Positions 1-11,471 of a DNA stretch of 64,000 nt are shown one piece after another. Below the pieces are notes generated by a model. That model had not been told where the DNA came from, made no database searches, and worked only from the letters and a program-made list of their open reading frames with translations. Origin of the DNA: Thunnus maccoyii. Taxonomy: Eukaryota > Chordata > Actinopteri > Scombriformes > Scombridae. Location of the stretch: NCBI RefSeq assembly GCF_910596095.1, contig NC_056543.1, positions 21,476,542-21,540,541 on the forward strand, written 5' to 3'. The position numbers and the translations under genes are program-made. The stretch's first letter is position 1; every line of letters begins with the position of its first letter.

Positions 1-3000
1 CTCCATGCATATGTGAGTGGTTGCAACCAGACTCACCCGCCCGTCGCTCTGCAGGGAGGAGACTTGCTGAGACAGCTCAGACTGAACTCTCTGCATTATG
101 ACCGCTGGAGAGAAAAAGGGAGTGAGCGTGAGAGAGAGAGCCCCAGCATGATGATAAATGAGGAGGGAGTGGTGGGAGTGAGACAGATAAACAAAATAAT
201 TGCCAGGTGAATTTCATACGGTGTCCCGATTACTGAGAACAAGCTATCTGTAGAGACACATGCTATGTGTGTCTGTCTCATCCAACACATTATTGTTCTC
301 ATACGAGAAATAAACGGCAATAAATGTAATGATGTGAAGATTGCCAGTAACAGTCTCATAAAAACACAACCTTTACTCCCTTTTATTAATAGGACAGGCT
401 CCCTTATGAGTGGACACATAGAAATTTTTATGGTACTATAATGTTTTAAAATCTATGAAGCTCACTTCCTGACTGATTGTGCAGACGTGAAAAAAACAAC
501 ACTCACAGACTTGATTGTGGATCTCATTAGCCACACTGGGCACTTTGTAGAGCAGACCCAATGACTGATTCATCCTCTCATCAATCACACGTAGGTGCGT
601 CAAAACCTAAAAGGTGAGAGGAAAGTTGAGTACGTTCTGGTAGAAAGGGTTAAAGTACATCTAAAAAAAATATACACTAAGAATAGGCCATGCTAAGAAT
701 TCACCAATACAAACATTTAAAATCCTTTCATCACATTAAAGGTTTAGTGGGGATAAAAGTTTTGGCATTGTGTGCATGAGGTAGCGTACCTGAGGTCGGA
801 TCTGTGCGGCCTTCTTGGGATCAACTGTGCGGACATGCTCATAATGTTTCAGCGTGTGCTGCCTGTCCTTCTGTTCTGCGCGGACGTACTTCTTCAGCAG
901 GCTCAACACCTGACGAGACTGCTGGTAGCAGTGTTGTATGTTGTTAGTGGGATTATTACACTCAGAGCTGCATTATAAATATGCACGTATGGTGTGTTTT
1001 TATTCTATATATTTCATACCTAACATTATATAATATACTTCATCTTATTTGCCAATTACTACAACAGTATAGTTTGACACAGGTCCTATTTAATTAATTT
1101 ATCTGTGTACATACCCATGAGTTCATGTAACAGTTTAATGGCTTTTATTGAATAGTGCAGAAGGATGTGTTTGTGTTTGTGTTTGTGTGTGTGTGTGTGT
1201 ACCCGTGGAGGGTTGGCCTGCAGGGCACTGAGGTAATTTTCCAGAGCCAGGCGTCGGCGGCTATTGAGCAGAGCTTCCACCCGGGCCATGTGGGTCTCCA
1301 CCAGCTGCTGCCTCTCTCCTGCTGCCTCCTGCTCCAGAGCCTCCACCTTCTCCTGGAAGTGCTGCATGTCAAACACATTTTAAACACACACAAGTAGGCT
1401 TTAATGGTAATAACATGTAAAAGAAGTTGACAAAACTCATGCTAAACGTGCCAGAAATGGGACGAAAACCCATTTAAATGGTAAATAGACTGTACTTGAA
1501 CCACTCAAAGCACTTTTACACTACAAATCACATTCACCCATTCACACGCTGAATGGATGCAGGGGCTACCATGCAAGGTCCCAACCTGCCCATCAGAGGA
1601 AATCTAATCATTCACATACATCCTCACACTGATGGCACAGCCATCAGGAGCAATGAGGGGTTAAGTATCTTGCCCAAGGACACATCGACATGTGGACTGG
1701 AGGAGCCGGAAATCGAACCGCTAATCTTCTGATTAGTGGACGACCCGCTCTACCTCCTGAGCCACAGCCGCCCCCAACTACAGTATATACCTCATTAAAA
1801 ATACTAATTTTAATTACACAGCTCGTTAACAGTCCTTCATCATTTTCACCTCTGAAGTAATTTTCTTTTGACACTAATATATTTTATTGATAAGTTTTAC
1901 ATTTACTGTTATGAATTTGCACATGTTCTGACATAAAGTTTACTTTATGTCACATTTTTCATTAAAAATGTGTTCTGAAATTTTTTTTTTTCCTGTTATG
2001 TTTTTCTCTAACCTGACGCACCAGATGGTTTGCTACACAGAACCATCTGAGATGTCTTCCTTGGCAACTGTTTGGACAAGGGCAGGCACTTTCAAAAATA
2101 CTTGGCAGGTGACTGGATGAACCATCTGTCCATCACCGTCTTTGCAGCTGGATTCATGAGATCACAAGATAATGTGAGAATCCTCATAGGACGCTGACTG
2201 GTACATGACTTGAAGCCCGACAAGATGGATTCTGGCCTGATCTCTTGATGTTGTGATGTCACAAATCCAGCTCCATAACAAGATAAGTTTTTCTCTACTT
2301 TAGATGTTAATCTCTTAACCTACATTAAAAACACAGTAAAATAAATGACACATTTTCCAAGTTATACCTCTGTTCCCTAATATACATGTGTTAAAAAAAT
2401 AATTTCTGCATGTTTTATATCAGATGATTCTCTTTTGTCTTCCTGTAAAACATTACATATAAAAACATACCTCACTTTAAGCTTGACAATTAAGATTTTT
2501 ACTGAAACCTGTGACTTTCAATTATATTGATCACTTTGTGACATTTTGGCCAGATATACTCAGATATTTTAATAACAAACACGTCAGAAGACAGAGGAAG
2601 TTCTAGTGTGTGTCTTTGACAGCCTTTTAAAAGTTCTCTATAAATAAAATGTATTATCATTATTATTGTGTCATACCTGGATGACAGCTTTCTTGTCAGC
2701 GCGAGGAAGGTTCTTGGCCTGTCTCTCAGCCTCCTCCCACTCTCTCATCACCTGGACACACAGAGCGTCATGTCACGGACAAAAGCAACCATTTCAGACT
2801 GATAAATTCAGGTTTTGTCACATCAGATCAGACACCTTCAAAGGTGCTGGACAACAGGAGTTAAAGAGAACCACAAGGCACACAGAGATGTTCAGGATGT
2901 AAATGTTAAGCACGCTACACACACATTCACACATACCTCCGACATCTTTTCACGGTGCTTAGCCTCCAGGCTTTCCTTTGCCTTCTGGAAGTCAGTGTGC

Positions 3001-6000
3001 TCATTGTCATCCCCAGGAGATTCAAGGTACCGATCCACTGCATCTGGAGGACTGGGAGCCATGGTGGGCACTGGAGGAGAGCAAAGATGGAGGAATCAAA
3101 TACAGGGCAGGGAAAGGCGGAAGAGAAAAGATTTGAAGCAGAGTGATTCGAGAGGATGGTGGGAACACAGGCGAAGAGGATGCATGAAAAGGTAAATGCG
3201 GGACAAACACTGATCCTTGTGAGTCTGAAACACACGACGCATTCAATAGAGGCAACGTTACACAGGATTCAGCTCGAGGCACATGATGAACAGTTATTAC
3301 TTAAATTTAAGAGACAACATGAACACATTTAAACAACTGTGTTAATAATCACATATAACAGGTTAGGCACATACAGAAAATTGTTTTTAAATACACATAT
3401 AAAGGACACACAGGTTCTCAGATGACAAAAGGTGATTAGTTTCCCAGTACAGGTGTGTGCATATGTCTGTCCTGAGATAAGATGAAAAATGCTGAGTCAG
3501 GATCAGGGCAGACGCTGCACCACTGAAGAGTGTGGTGGTTCACTTCACTTGGTGGAAACAGCAAATGGCTGCAACACTCAGCTGGTTGAGGCATCTTTAC
3601 TGCCAGGTCAGACTACTACAGAGCTGCAGCATCAGATACAAGACCCTACTACTGCATACAACAGTGCAAGGCATGCAAACACATGTGCAGAAGCACTCTT
3701 GACATTCAAGATTCAGTATTTACGCTGCCTCGTCCACATGCTGTAATAAGTATGCGTCAGTTAGTGTTACTGGTCAGTAAATGATGAAATGAGAAAATGA
3801 ATGAAGTGGAAGTGAGTCTTTTATGTGATGAACAGTTACTTCATCTGCTTACTTTCATTTCACTTTTATTACTAAGTTCAAACATCATTGGCCAAACTAC
3901 AGACTGTGTCAGTGTAAAATGGCAATTTAAAGGATAAAGCTGGCAATAATAATTTTCTTATTGAAAAAAGTATCGCTTGCACACTTTTTGACCATGACGA
4001 AGATCCGAGTAGGATCGAAATGTTGTCTTGATGAAATTTTGTGGCTTGTAGTAAGGGTGCAGGCATTCATTTTTCATTGGTGCTGCTTTCTAATAGCCTT
4101 GATGTGAGTATAATTACTGTCTTTCAACTCATATTTTTCTTATAGCCCACAAATCCCATGAAAAGACCAAAATCAATGATGAATTGATCCTATTAACAAG
4201 TATGGTCTGTGTAGTCAAAGCCTGATATACTTTATTCCTCTGTGCCAGAGTACAAAATTAGCACCAGCGACCAGCCAAATGCCTGGTAAAATATGCAAGT
4301 GTTTGGTCAATTTGCTTCACTCACCAGCCAAAAAAACAATGGTCATCTATTGAGTGGCTGGTAAATTTAAACATTCATTAGCCATCTGGCTGATGGACAA
4401 AAAAGTACCCTGCTCTGTGCCATAGAGCTTGTTGTGCAAAAACAATTAAGAACACATGAATGAGCCACACTGTTGCACTAGGTGACAAGTTGCTTCATTG
4501 CAATAAACATGGGCGTTGTAGTTTATTTTGAATCAATCCCATATTCATCATCCAAATACTAACTCAAGAGCCAAATGTGTATTAATCCGCTGCTGAAAAT
4601 AGTCCCCAACAAATGCCCTCTGTACTCCTGTTTGAGTAACACTTGCTAAAAAATACAGTGCCCACCTATTTCAGGAAATTACTTTTCTACAGTCTATCTG
4701 CAGTATATATTTGTGCATTTTTAAAAATTTAAGTCTTCAGGACAAAAGAACGGGCTTGGGGCTGAAACCCATACATCTTCTTTTCATGAGATTTGTTGAC
4801 AATAAAAAATGTAGGATGCTTTATCTTTACCACAAAATTGAAGTCCCTTTCTTTGCTTTTTGTGAAAGGTACAAAAATATGTTATTCCAGGGAAATGGAA
4901 GGGTTCATGGCCTTCACTGTTTCTCTTTGTTTCCTCTCTCTTCTAATTAAAGATACGTTTTTATCTTGCTAAGAAAGTAATCCTATAAGACTAGATAACG
5001 AGCAACCGAATCCACTTGTCAGTGCTCTGAATGGTTAAGAGCCATTAGACACAAGAAAAGGAGAGACAGAGTGTTGGAATGAGACAGAAAGACAGTCTGC
5101 AGCAGCCTGAGGACAGGAATCAGGCTTATTAAGGGGTGGACACTTCAGGCTTTAGACGGCTCCGTCCTGGGACTTACACGAGCTGCTGCAGACAGCTAGG
5201 CAGTACTCCTCCGACTCAAAGTTATTCCTGTTGCCCCCACAGCCCCCAAACAAGAAGGGAGCACAGCTGCCCTTGTCAGGCACGAAGTACCAGCGCTCCA
5301 GCATGGCATGACACGGGCCTGACTCAGCTTGTGCCCAACAAACCGCTGAGATGTGCACACACACAGGTAGCAACACAAAATAAAAATTAAATATCAAGTG
5401 AAAATAAACGCAAAATGTGAGCTTCTGAATTTGATGAGTAAAATAAAAATGATCAACAAAACGACACCTGATCATAAACAAATGAATGAAAACATGTAAA
5501 CAAAACAAATGAACGAGCTCCTCTCTCTTGATTTCTTACCTCGAACGACTTCCTCAACTGATTCAGTGGTGGTGGTGGTGGTGGTTGTCATGGCGATGTT
5601 AGCGCTGCGCTCATCGCTATCCCGTTCGCTGGTCACGTCGTCGTCCTCGTCTTCCTCGTCCTCCTCGTCTTCCTCGTCTTCATCGCCATCTCCATTCTCA
5701 TCCCTTTCAAAAGTCTCTGCCTCTTCGTCCTCGTCTTCATCATCTTCAGTGGTGGCGGGCTCTGTGTCTGCCTGACGCGACATGCTGTGGAGAGAGCGGT
5801 TGGTTCAGTCTTTGTATCGTTAAGTGTGTGTGTGTCTCCGTGGCGATGAATGTCAACGAATGATGATACCTGTTATCGGTGTATTCAGTCTCAGCTCCGC
5901 CCCACCAGACGTCTGACTCCTCCCCGTCTAGCTCGACACTATCTGACTCTCGTTCCGCCTCCGGCGGACAGCAGACAAATTCCACCCCGCGGAAACGGTC

Positions 6001-9000
6001 AATACCACATGGTAACAGCATCCCATAGTCATGGAGATTCATGGAGCGGTCTCCGCAGGACTAATTTTAATAAAAAGCCATTAATCATAATAATAACTTC
6101 CTACAGCGTTTCTATGGCTCACATGTAAACAGCATCACAATGAAACCACACAACATTCAATCATTTCAATCCTTTCGAGAGCTTATTGTGGTAAACCTTG
6201 GTAACTGGAGATAAGGACCGTGGCCCCACACTAGTGCTGTAACTCTGATGTGCGGATTATTTATTATAATGGTCTTCATGGGTGACTGCACATTAATGAA
6301 CAGTGAAAAAAAAGAGGATGAAAGGAACACAAATCAGAACAAAGTGGCAGAGAAGGTTGACAGTAGATATGAGTGGGGGTTGGGGTGTAATTAAGGAGTG
6401 CTGAGTCATTCAGCAGGAGCTTACAGAAGACCAGATGGAGAAGGCAGAAAACAAGTGAAAAGAAAAAGGCTACTAGCAGATATCCACATGTGGGTGCAAG
6501 GATAACATACATATAATATGAGGCTCATACAATGAGACAGAAGGCTCACCTCTTTGGCTACAGTGTGCCAGTGCAGGTGACTCTCACACTGGTCCATACG
6601 CTCCTGGTGCAGGAACTTACACTTGTCAGGAACTAGCAGGGCATCACTCACAAACTCCCCCACTGCAACAGACACATGCTTTGGCTGTTTACAGGTACAG
6701 TATTTATCCATTTACATGTGCATCATTACACACATATTCATGCTCAGTAACATACACCTGTTTCATTAAAGCTGCTTACCCAGGCAGCGGTATGGCACCA
6801 CAATATGTGTGTGACTGCGGCATTGCTTGCGGCCTTTCTTGCACCAGTTCTGGATGCTGACGGGCTGGTTGGCCTCCACGACATTTGTGATCTGCAACTC
6901 TGGATACACCTGCATAAAAGAGAGAGATTGTTATATTCTTTGTTTTTACTACATAACCTGCCTTTCTGTCTTTCCTTCCATCACAGTTTCTCCGTCTCCG
7001 CAGTACTCTCTGGCTCCGTTTAAATACCTCTTGGCAGTACTGCAGGATGCCCTCCTTGGTGCCAATGCAGCTCTTGGTGCCAGAGGGGTCAGATTCCCAT
7101 TTGCCACTCTGCACGTTGATGTGCATGTTAAGCTTCCCACAGAACATGGCCACCTGGGGCTCAGTTAGCAAACCCACAGAGTCATCAGCAGGCACCTGGA
7201 CAAACAAGGAGAAAGAGAGGACAACGATGAGGATTGTTTATACCAAACTTGCTCAAGTATAGTTTAACAATAAATACCTCCAGATACAGTTTATGTATAT
7301 TTAGACCCTCTCATTTTATTCTGCTTCTTCTCACATACAATCCTGAAGATACATCTGTTTTTCTATGTGGTATTGGGATTAACAATTTGTGAGGATATAT
7401 GCCTCTATGAATTACACTATAGCACTGCACATTTAAGTTATTATATAAATATATAAACACTGGTTTAAGCATAATCCAGGCAAGATACGCTATTCATCCC
7501 TTTAAGCCCTTTGGCCAGAAAGCTGAGCATTACAGTCACAGGGCGGCACATGTGCCCCTTGTTAGCCTGCCTTTTAAGCTCAGTAAAGTTTTATTCAATT
7601 CCTATATTAGAGAAAGTGCAGAGCAGTGAAAGTGAGACAAAAAGATGAGAGAAACTCCAAGAACCACTGACTATTAAAATCCAGCTGTGAACCAATATGA
7701 GGTGCAAACAACCTTTTCTTTCAAATGACGTGGTCTAAGTCTTCTACTGTTGAATAGGACATAGCTGTCTGCACTTATTGTTTCTTCTTCCTTTGTGTTT
7801 GGGGGAATAATTGGAGGGAGTCTCGATGTTTTGAGTTCTGGGGACCCTTTATTTTTCTGGCAGACATCAGAAAAGACTGATGTTGCAATATGTTAGCCAC
7901 CAAGCCATCCAATCTATAAATGACAAATTCAGACTTGATGCTGTGCTTGCTTGTCAAGTTCTGCATGTCATTTGCCTCCTGTGAGTCAGGATATATCCAT
8001 CAATACTGTGCTATTCAATTTTGTCCTTTGGGTGCCTTGCATCATATGGCACATCCATCTTGTTCTGTTTAAACCTAAACAGTAAAACAGAAACTGCAGC
8101 AGTAAGCAGTGGGTGCATGAACCAACGCCCAGCTGAACACAGTGAGTCTTGTGGGAATATGATTTTACAGGCTACAGAATATAAAACAAAATGTTATTTA
8201 AAGAATATGTGATGAGATGTCAGCTGATAATGGTTGGCCCACGGCTGCTTCAAACCACATAAATATCAATATTATCCTATTCTTCACATATCACTGGTTC
8301 CTGTATCTCCAGTAACGTTCTTTTTTTTAAAAATGAGAAAGGGATAGCCAGGACATTGTTGCTGTGTTGGTTAATCCACAATCACACTCACTTAACCAGC
8401 TTGACTTGGTCTAGATAAAAGAATAAGCTCAAGACACTCCTTGTGATTATAAGGGAAAGTGGCAGCAGGGCATGCCAGTGCAAAAAGGTTACCACATTTA
8501 GGTATTGCTGCTGCAGGGCCTGTGTGACTTTCTATCATGACTCAGCCTGCAGGTGACAAAACATGCAGCACAGAGGTGGAATTGCAGAGGTCCAAAACAA
8601 TGGCTGGATAAATAATAAGTCGCCAGACTACATATGAACTTTAAGAACAATGGTTTATCAAAATATTACAGCAAAAATACCAAATATATGTCAGCAGGAA
8701 TATAACAGGAATAGCATAGTAATAGGAGATAAAAATACAACCAAGTATGATAAAAATTTCTACGAACGTACTCTTGAATGACACTAAATAGTAGAGCTAC
8801 AGTATCACATACTATCATATGTATATATGGTGATATTAGCAGGGGAAAGTTCTTGAATGCTACATCAAATGGTGTGTCCTGTATAACTCTTCTGTAGAGA
8901 CATCCACTGCAGCACGCAGGGGGTCTGGCTGGGAAAGCTACAGTGGGTGTGTTATTATATTGAGCCTGCAATGTAGTAACACTTTCCATTAGTTAATTGC

Positions 9001-10178
9001 ATCTCTTAATCCAGAAAGGCAATAAGGAAACAGCAGTGTGCATGTAATGAGTTGCATATTGCGAAACAGGCCCTTTTCATCTTATTTTCAGCTGGACCTG
9101 AGCTGTGTGTTTTTCTCTGGTCCAGCGCAGCAGCAGCAAGCTGCAGGCGCCATCTTGCTTGTGTCAAACTAAAAAGACTGCATCCTTTTACCATTCTCCT
9201 CAGCAATACCAGCCTACATAATAACGGTTTAAAGGACAAACCCGTTCAAATCCCTGATAATGGTTTGTAAATATAAAACGGTGGTTGTAACAGTTCAAAA
9301 GGACAGACTATGGCTGTAACGGTTTAAAAGGACAGACTGAGGCTGTAACAGTTTAAAGGGACAGACTGTGGGTGTAACAGTTTAAAAGGTCAAACTGTGT
9401 CTGTAACGGTCTAACGGGACAAACTAAACAAACAAATGACGCTATGTTAGTCTATAGCGGTTGCCATGCCAATCCGTTTAATTTTCTGGTAAAAGCTAGC
9501 TAGTGTTAGCTTCCTAAACCCTTTTAACTGCACTAGTTAGGTGACTTAACACAGCTATCCAACCAGTAATAGGAAAGAAAACCAGAACTTCACTACTGTA
9601 ACAGCTATGAGGGGGGTTAAAAAAAAACTCCTCGGACAAAAACAAGTCCAACATGGCAGAACCAAGTTGTCAATCACTGACATCTAACGGTAGGCCTTGG
9701 TAGCATTGCTAACATTACTGGCTTGCTAATTGTGCGCAGTAAATCTGTATACACCGTACACCTGGCACATTGATGGACTTCTATGACAAAAATGTTAAAA
9801 ACTATCAGGGAAAATTCAATTTAACACCTAGTTACTGATTCAATCGGAGTGTGGGCCTCGGCAAACCCAGTAATAAATATTGGTAGCAGCACTGTTGTTA
9901 CCGTTACACCGGTGGAGCGTTACAGCCTACGCAATAGCTGTAACATTTATATTTTAACCGTTATTCTAGCAAGTCATTATTCAGTTGTGACACGGTGGTT
10001 GACACTGTGGTCAGTTTGGTGCTTGCTGTAGCCACAGGCCCTCAGATGAGTTCAGCCAGTCCGGACTCACCGACACTCTCTCTCCACCACAGGCGGAGAT
10101 TTTCTCCGTTGTACTCACCTCGGATGAGAGCGTCAAGGTCGCCACCAGTAACAGCAGAAACGCCGTGTGTTCTCCCAT
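1..10178 (-). CDS. app: Amyloid precursor protein, exons 1-14 (3' end beyond window); probably the Kunitz-bearing teleost paralogue appa
   Basis: Single-pass membrane glycoprotein, cut by secretases in mammals. Coding exons, in gene order: 10119-10178, 7028-7195, 6780-6909, 6550-6662, 5870-6060, 5540-5784, 5178-5345, 2937-3070, 2677-2751, 1203-1361, 790-918, 507-606 and 1-104 (partial). All junctions are GT-AG and the reading frame stays open through 592 codons. Lengths 168, 130, 113, 168, 134, 75, 159, 129 and 100 equal those I recall for human APP exons. Domains in order: signal peptide ([15 protein letters not shown]); growth-factor-like domain with heparin-binding [10 protein letters not shown]; copper-binding [10 protein letters not shown]; an acidic stretch ending in a Thr run and ESVEEVV; Kunitz domain; E2 helices ([29 protein letters not shown]). 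Growth-factor and copper domains match APP better than APLP1/2. The short exon 8 of mammals was not found. Paralogue choice (appa rather than appb) rests on the Kunitz exon and is inference. Confidence 0.96.
1166..1202. repeat. GT/CA microsatellite abutting app exon 11 donor
   Basis: An interrupted then pure GT run on the plus strand. Read on the app strand, intron 11 starts GTACACACAC, so the repeat begins inside the splice donor. Confidence 0.9.
1470..1780 (-). mobile_element. tRNA-like SINE, about 310 bp
   Basis: On the minus strand it starts with GGCTGTGGCTCAGGAGGTAG, which resembles a Pol III A box, followed about 30 bp later by GGTTCGATTT, a B-box match. It continues into a tail ending near AGTACAGTCTATTTACCATTT. 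This layout and sequence recur widely in fish genomes as a short interspersed element (recalled, not searched). It lies in an app intron. Confidence 0.75.
3071..5177. other. app intron between the Kunitz exon and the next exon
   Basis: About 2.1 kb where mammals carry the small 57-bp exon 8 (OX2-like). I saw no candidate exon keeping phase 1 with good splice sites. Two direct-repeat-like stretches around 4255-4410 (CAGCCAAATGCCTGGT, CAGCCAAAAAAACAATGGTC) look like a degraded repeat. No gene is recognised. Confidence 0.5.
5178..5345 (-). other. app: Kunitz protease-inhibitor (KPI) exon of app
   Basis: A 168-bp exon with phase 1 at both ends, so it can be skipped without shifting frame, as in mammalian APP where it is alternatively spliced. 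All six Kunitz cysteines are present ([30 protein letters not shown]), with the family signature [11 protein letters not shown]. The P1 position after the second cysteine is His (codon at 5308-5310), where human APP has Arg. Confidence 0.95.
5540..5784 (-). other. app: Acidic-domain exon of app (exon 6)
   Basis: Encodes a run of Asp/Glu followed by eight Thr and ESVEEVV, which is diagnostic of APP just before the Kunitz insertion point. At 245 bp it is longer than the roughly 203-bp human exon. The extra length lies in GAC/GAG-type repeats, so length variation between alleles is plausible. The opposite strand reads as a poly-Ser frame and is a shadow. Confidence 0.9.
7196..10118. other. app intron 1
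   Basis: About 2.9 kb between the signal-peptide exon and the growth-factor-like exon. It holds a minisatellite at 9282-9430. Short open frames around 8.7-9.2 kb have no recognisable domain. Long first introns are normal for APP genes. Confidence 0.7.
9282..9430. repeat. Minisatellite in app intron 1, unit about 30 bp
   Basis: About five imperfect tandem copies of a unit like GGCTGTAACAGTTTAAAAGG followed by ACAGACT. Substitutions and 1-2 bp length changes differ between copies. Weaker copies seem to extend upstream to about 9220. Confidence 0.85.
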
Positions 10179-10460
10179 GCCGTCCTCCCGGTATCCAGTA
10201 CTCCCGTTTTGTTCACGATTTTTCCGTTAGAAAAAAAATATTACAGCAGGTGGTTATGTGTGTCGCGGCAGATGAAGCGTCGCGATCCCGCTTATATCCC
10301 TCCCAGTTTAGCTCCTGACGGTGACGGAGTGAAGCTGGACCGTAGGGATGTGTTTGGATGGGGGCGGGGGAGTGGGCAGCGTAGGAGGAGGAGGGGGAAT
10401 GGGGGGGCGTCTCCGTCCACGCAGACATGTAATAAGTAGTCACAAACTATCCTGGTTTTC
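10179..10460 (-). promoter_or_regulatory. Likely app promoter and 5'UTR
   Basis: The stretch upstream of the app start codon is GC- and CpG-richer than its surroundings and has a GC box (GGGGCGGGGG, 10361-10370) about 185 bp upstream of the ATG. Mammalian APP promoters are likewise GC-rich. No TATA box is evident. The transcription start cannot be placed from sequence alone. Confidence 0.5.
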
Positions 10461-10544
10461 ATCTGAATCTGGATGCGGCAAAGTTTACACGGAAAATGAG
10501 AAACCAGGTAATTCATATTCCTGTTTATAAGATTCTAACAGTGT

Positions 10545-11106
10545 TCCAGTGGTGAGGTACATTTACTCAAGTAGGCTACTGAGTAATTTTGAGGTACTTA
10601 CTTTACTCTTGCATTTCCATTTGATACTACTTTATACTTCCACTCCACAACATTTCAGAGGATTGTACTTTCTACTCCACTACATTTATTTGACAGCTTT
10701 AGTCACTTTTCAGATGAAGATTTGACAAAATGGAACAAGCTTTTAAAATTCAACACATTGTTAAAGATGAAACCAGTGGTTTCCAACCTTTTTGACTTTT
10801 GACGTCTTACAGAAAGCAGTGTGTAGTCGGGGTCACATTTCAGATGTCTATGAGTTAACAGCTCCACCAAATAGTGATTTTCCCTCTAACCTTCTCACAT
10901 GGTCTCATTTCAATAAATGTTCAAATGATCCAATATTTCACCAAAAATCAGATTTATACTTTAACTATATTTTGCTGTTAATACTTATGTACTTTTACTG
11001 AAGTAAGATGTTTCATGTGGGACTTTTACCTGTAATTGAGTGTTTTTACACTGCTGTATTAGTACTTTTACTGAAGTAAAGGGTGTGAATACTTCTTCCA
11101 CCACAG
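10545..11106. mobile_element. Palindromic fish MITE with a second element nested inside
   Basis: The left end (GGTACATTTACTCAAGTAGG) and right end (CTTTTACTGAAGTAAAGGG ... GAATACTTCTTCCACCAC) match the two arms of an abundant fish repeat built from AAGTAAAAGTAC-like motifs. The middle (10772-10965) begins AGTGGTTTCCAACCTTTTTG and belongs to another family, also seen at 32565-33085. I infer insertion of the second into the first. Confidence 0.6.
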
Positions 11107-11471
11107 CAGTATCAACAGTTTCTAGTCATATGTGTGTAGTTGTGTGTTATGAGCATGTAAACACACTAATTGTGTAGTTACACAGAAAATCTCAATGACG
11201 ACATATTGGGAAAAAGTAATATTCTCTTGTATGATAATGTCCTATCAGTTTGGGCATTACCGGAAATGAGTCTTCATATCCGCTACTATTAGTGTTGGAC
11301 TTGGAAATAATTCCACACTTCCTCTAAGACTGACAGAGGAAGGTCGCACATGGACTGCTGAACTGCTCGTGGTTCGGGATTTCAAGATAGTCTACTTGAA
11401 CAGCGTGACGAATTATTATTATTTTCACGCAGCATATTCTTCAAGAGATCGCGGAACCATCAGAGTGCAAC

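Larger units (their letters stand above)
607..2676. other. app introns flanking exons 11 and 12
   Basis: Contains exons 12 (790-918) and 11 (1203-1361), a CA/GT microsatellite touching the exon 11 donor, and a tRNA-like SINE at about 1470-1780. The rest, from 1790 to 2676, is AT-rich with no feature recognised. Confidence 0.6.

Noticed and set aside
1470-1780. A functional tRNA gene
   Set aside because: A- and B-box-like sequences are present but no cloverleaf with an anticodon arm is apparent; it fits a SINE.
5509-5775. Ser-rich plus-strand protein
   Set aside because: Opposite strand of the acidic app exon.
8666-8989. 107-codon hydrophobic minus-strand frame in app intron 1
   Set aside because: AT-rich, no splice support, no family resemblance; probably chance.
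9282-9430. CRISPR-like repeat array
   Set aside because: Units are contiguous without unique spacers and the DNA is vertebrate; it is a minisatellite.
1-10178. APLP2 rather than APP
   Set aside because: APLP2 also has a Kunitz exon, but the copper-domain [19 protein letters not shown] and the Thr run before ESVEEVV are APP-specific.
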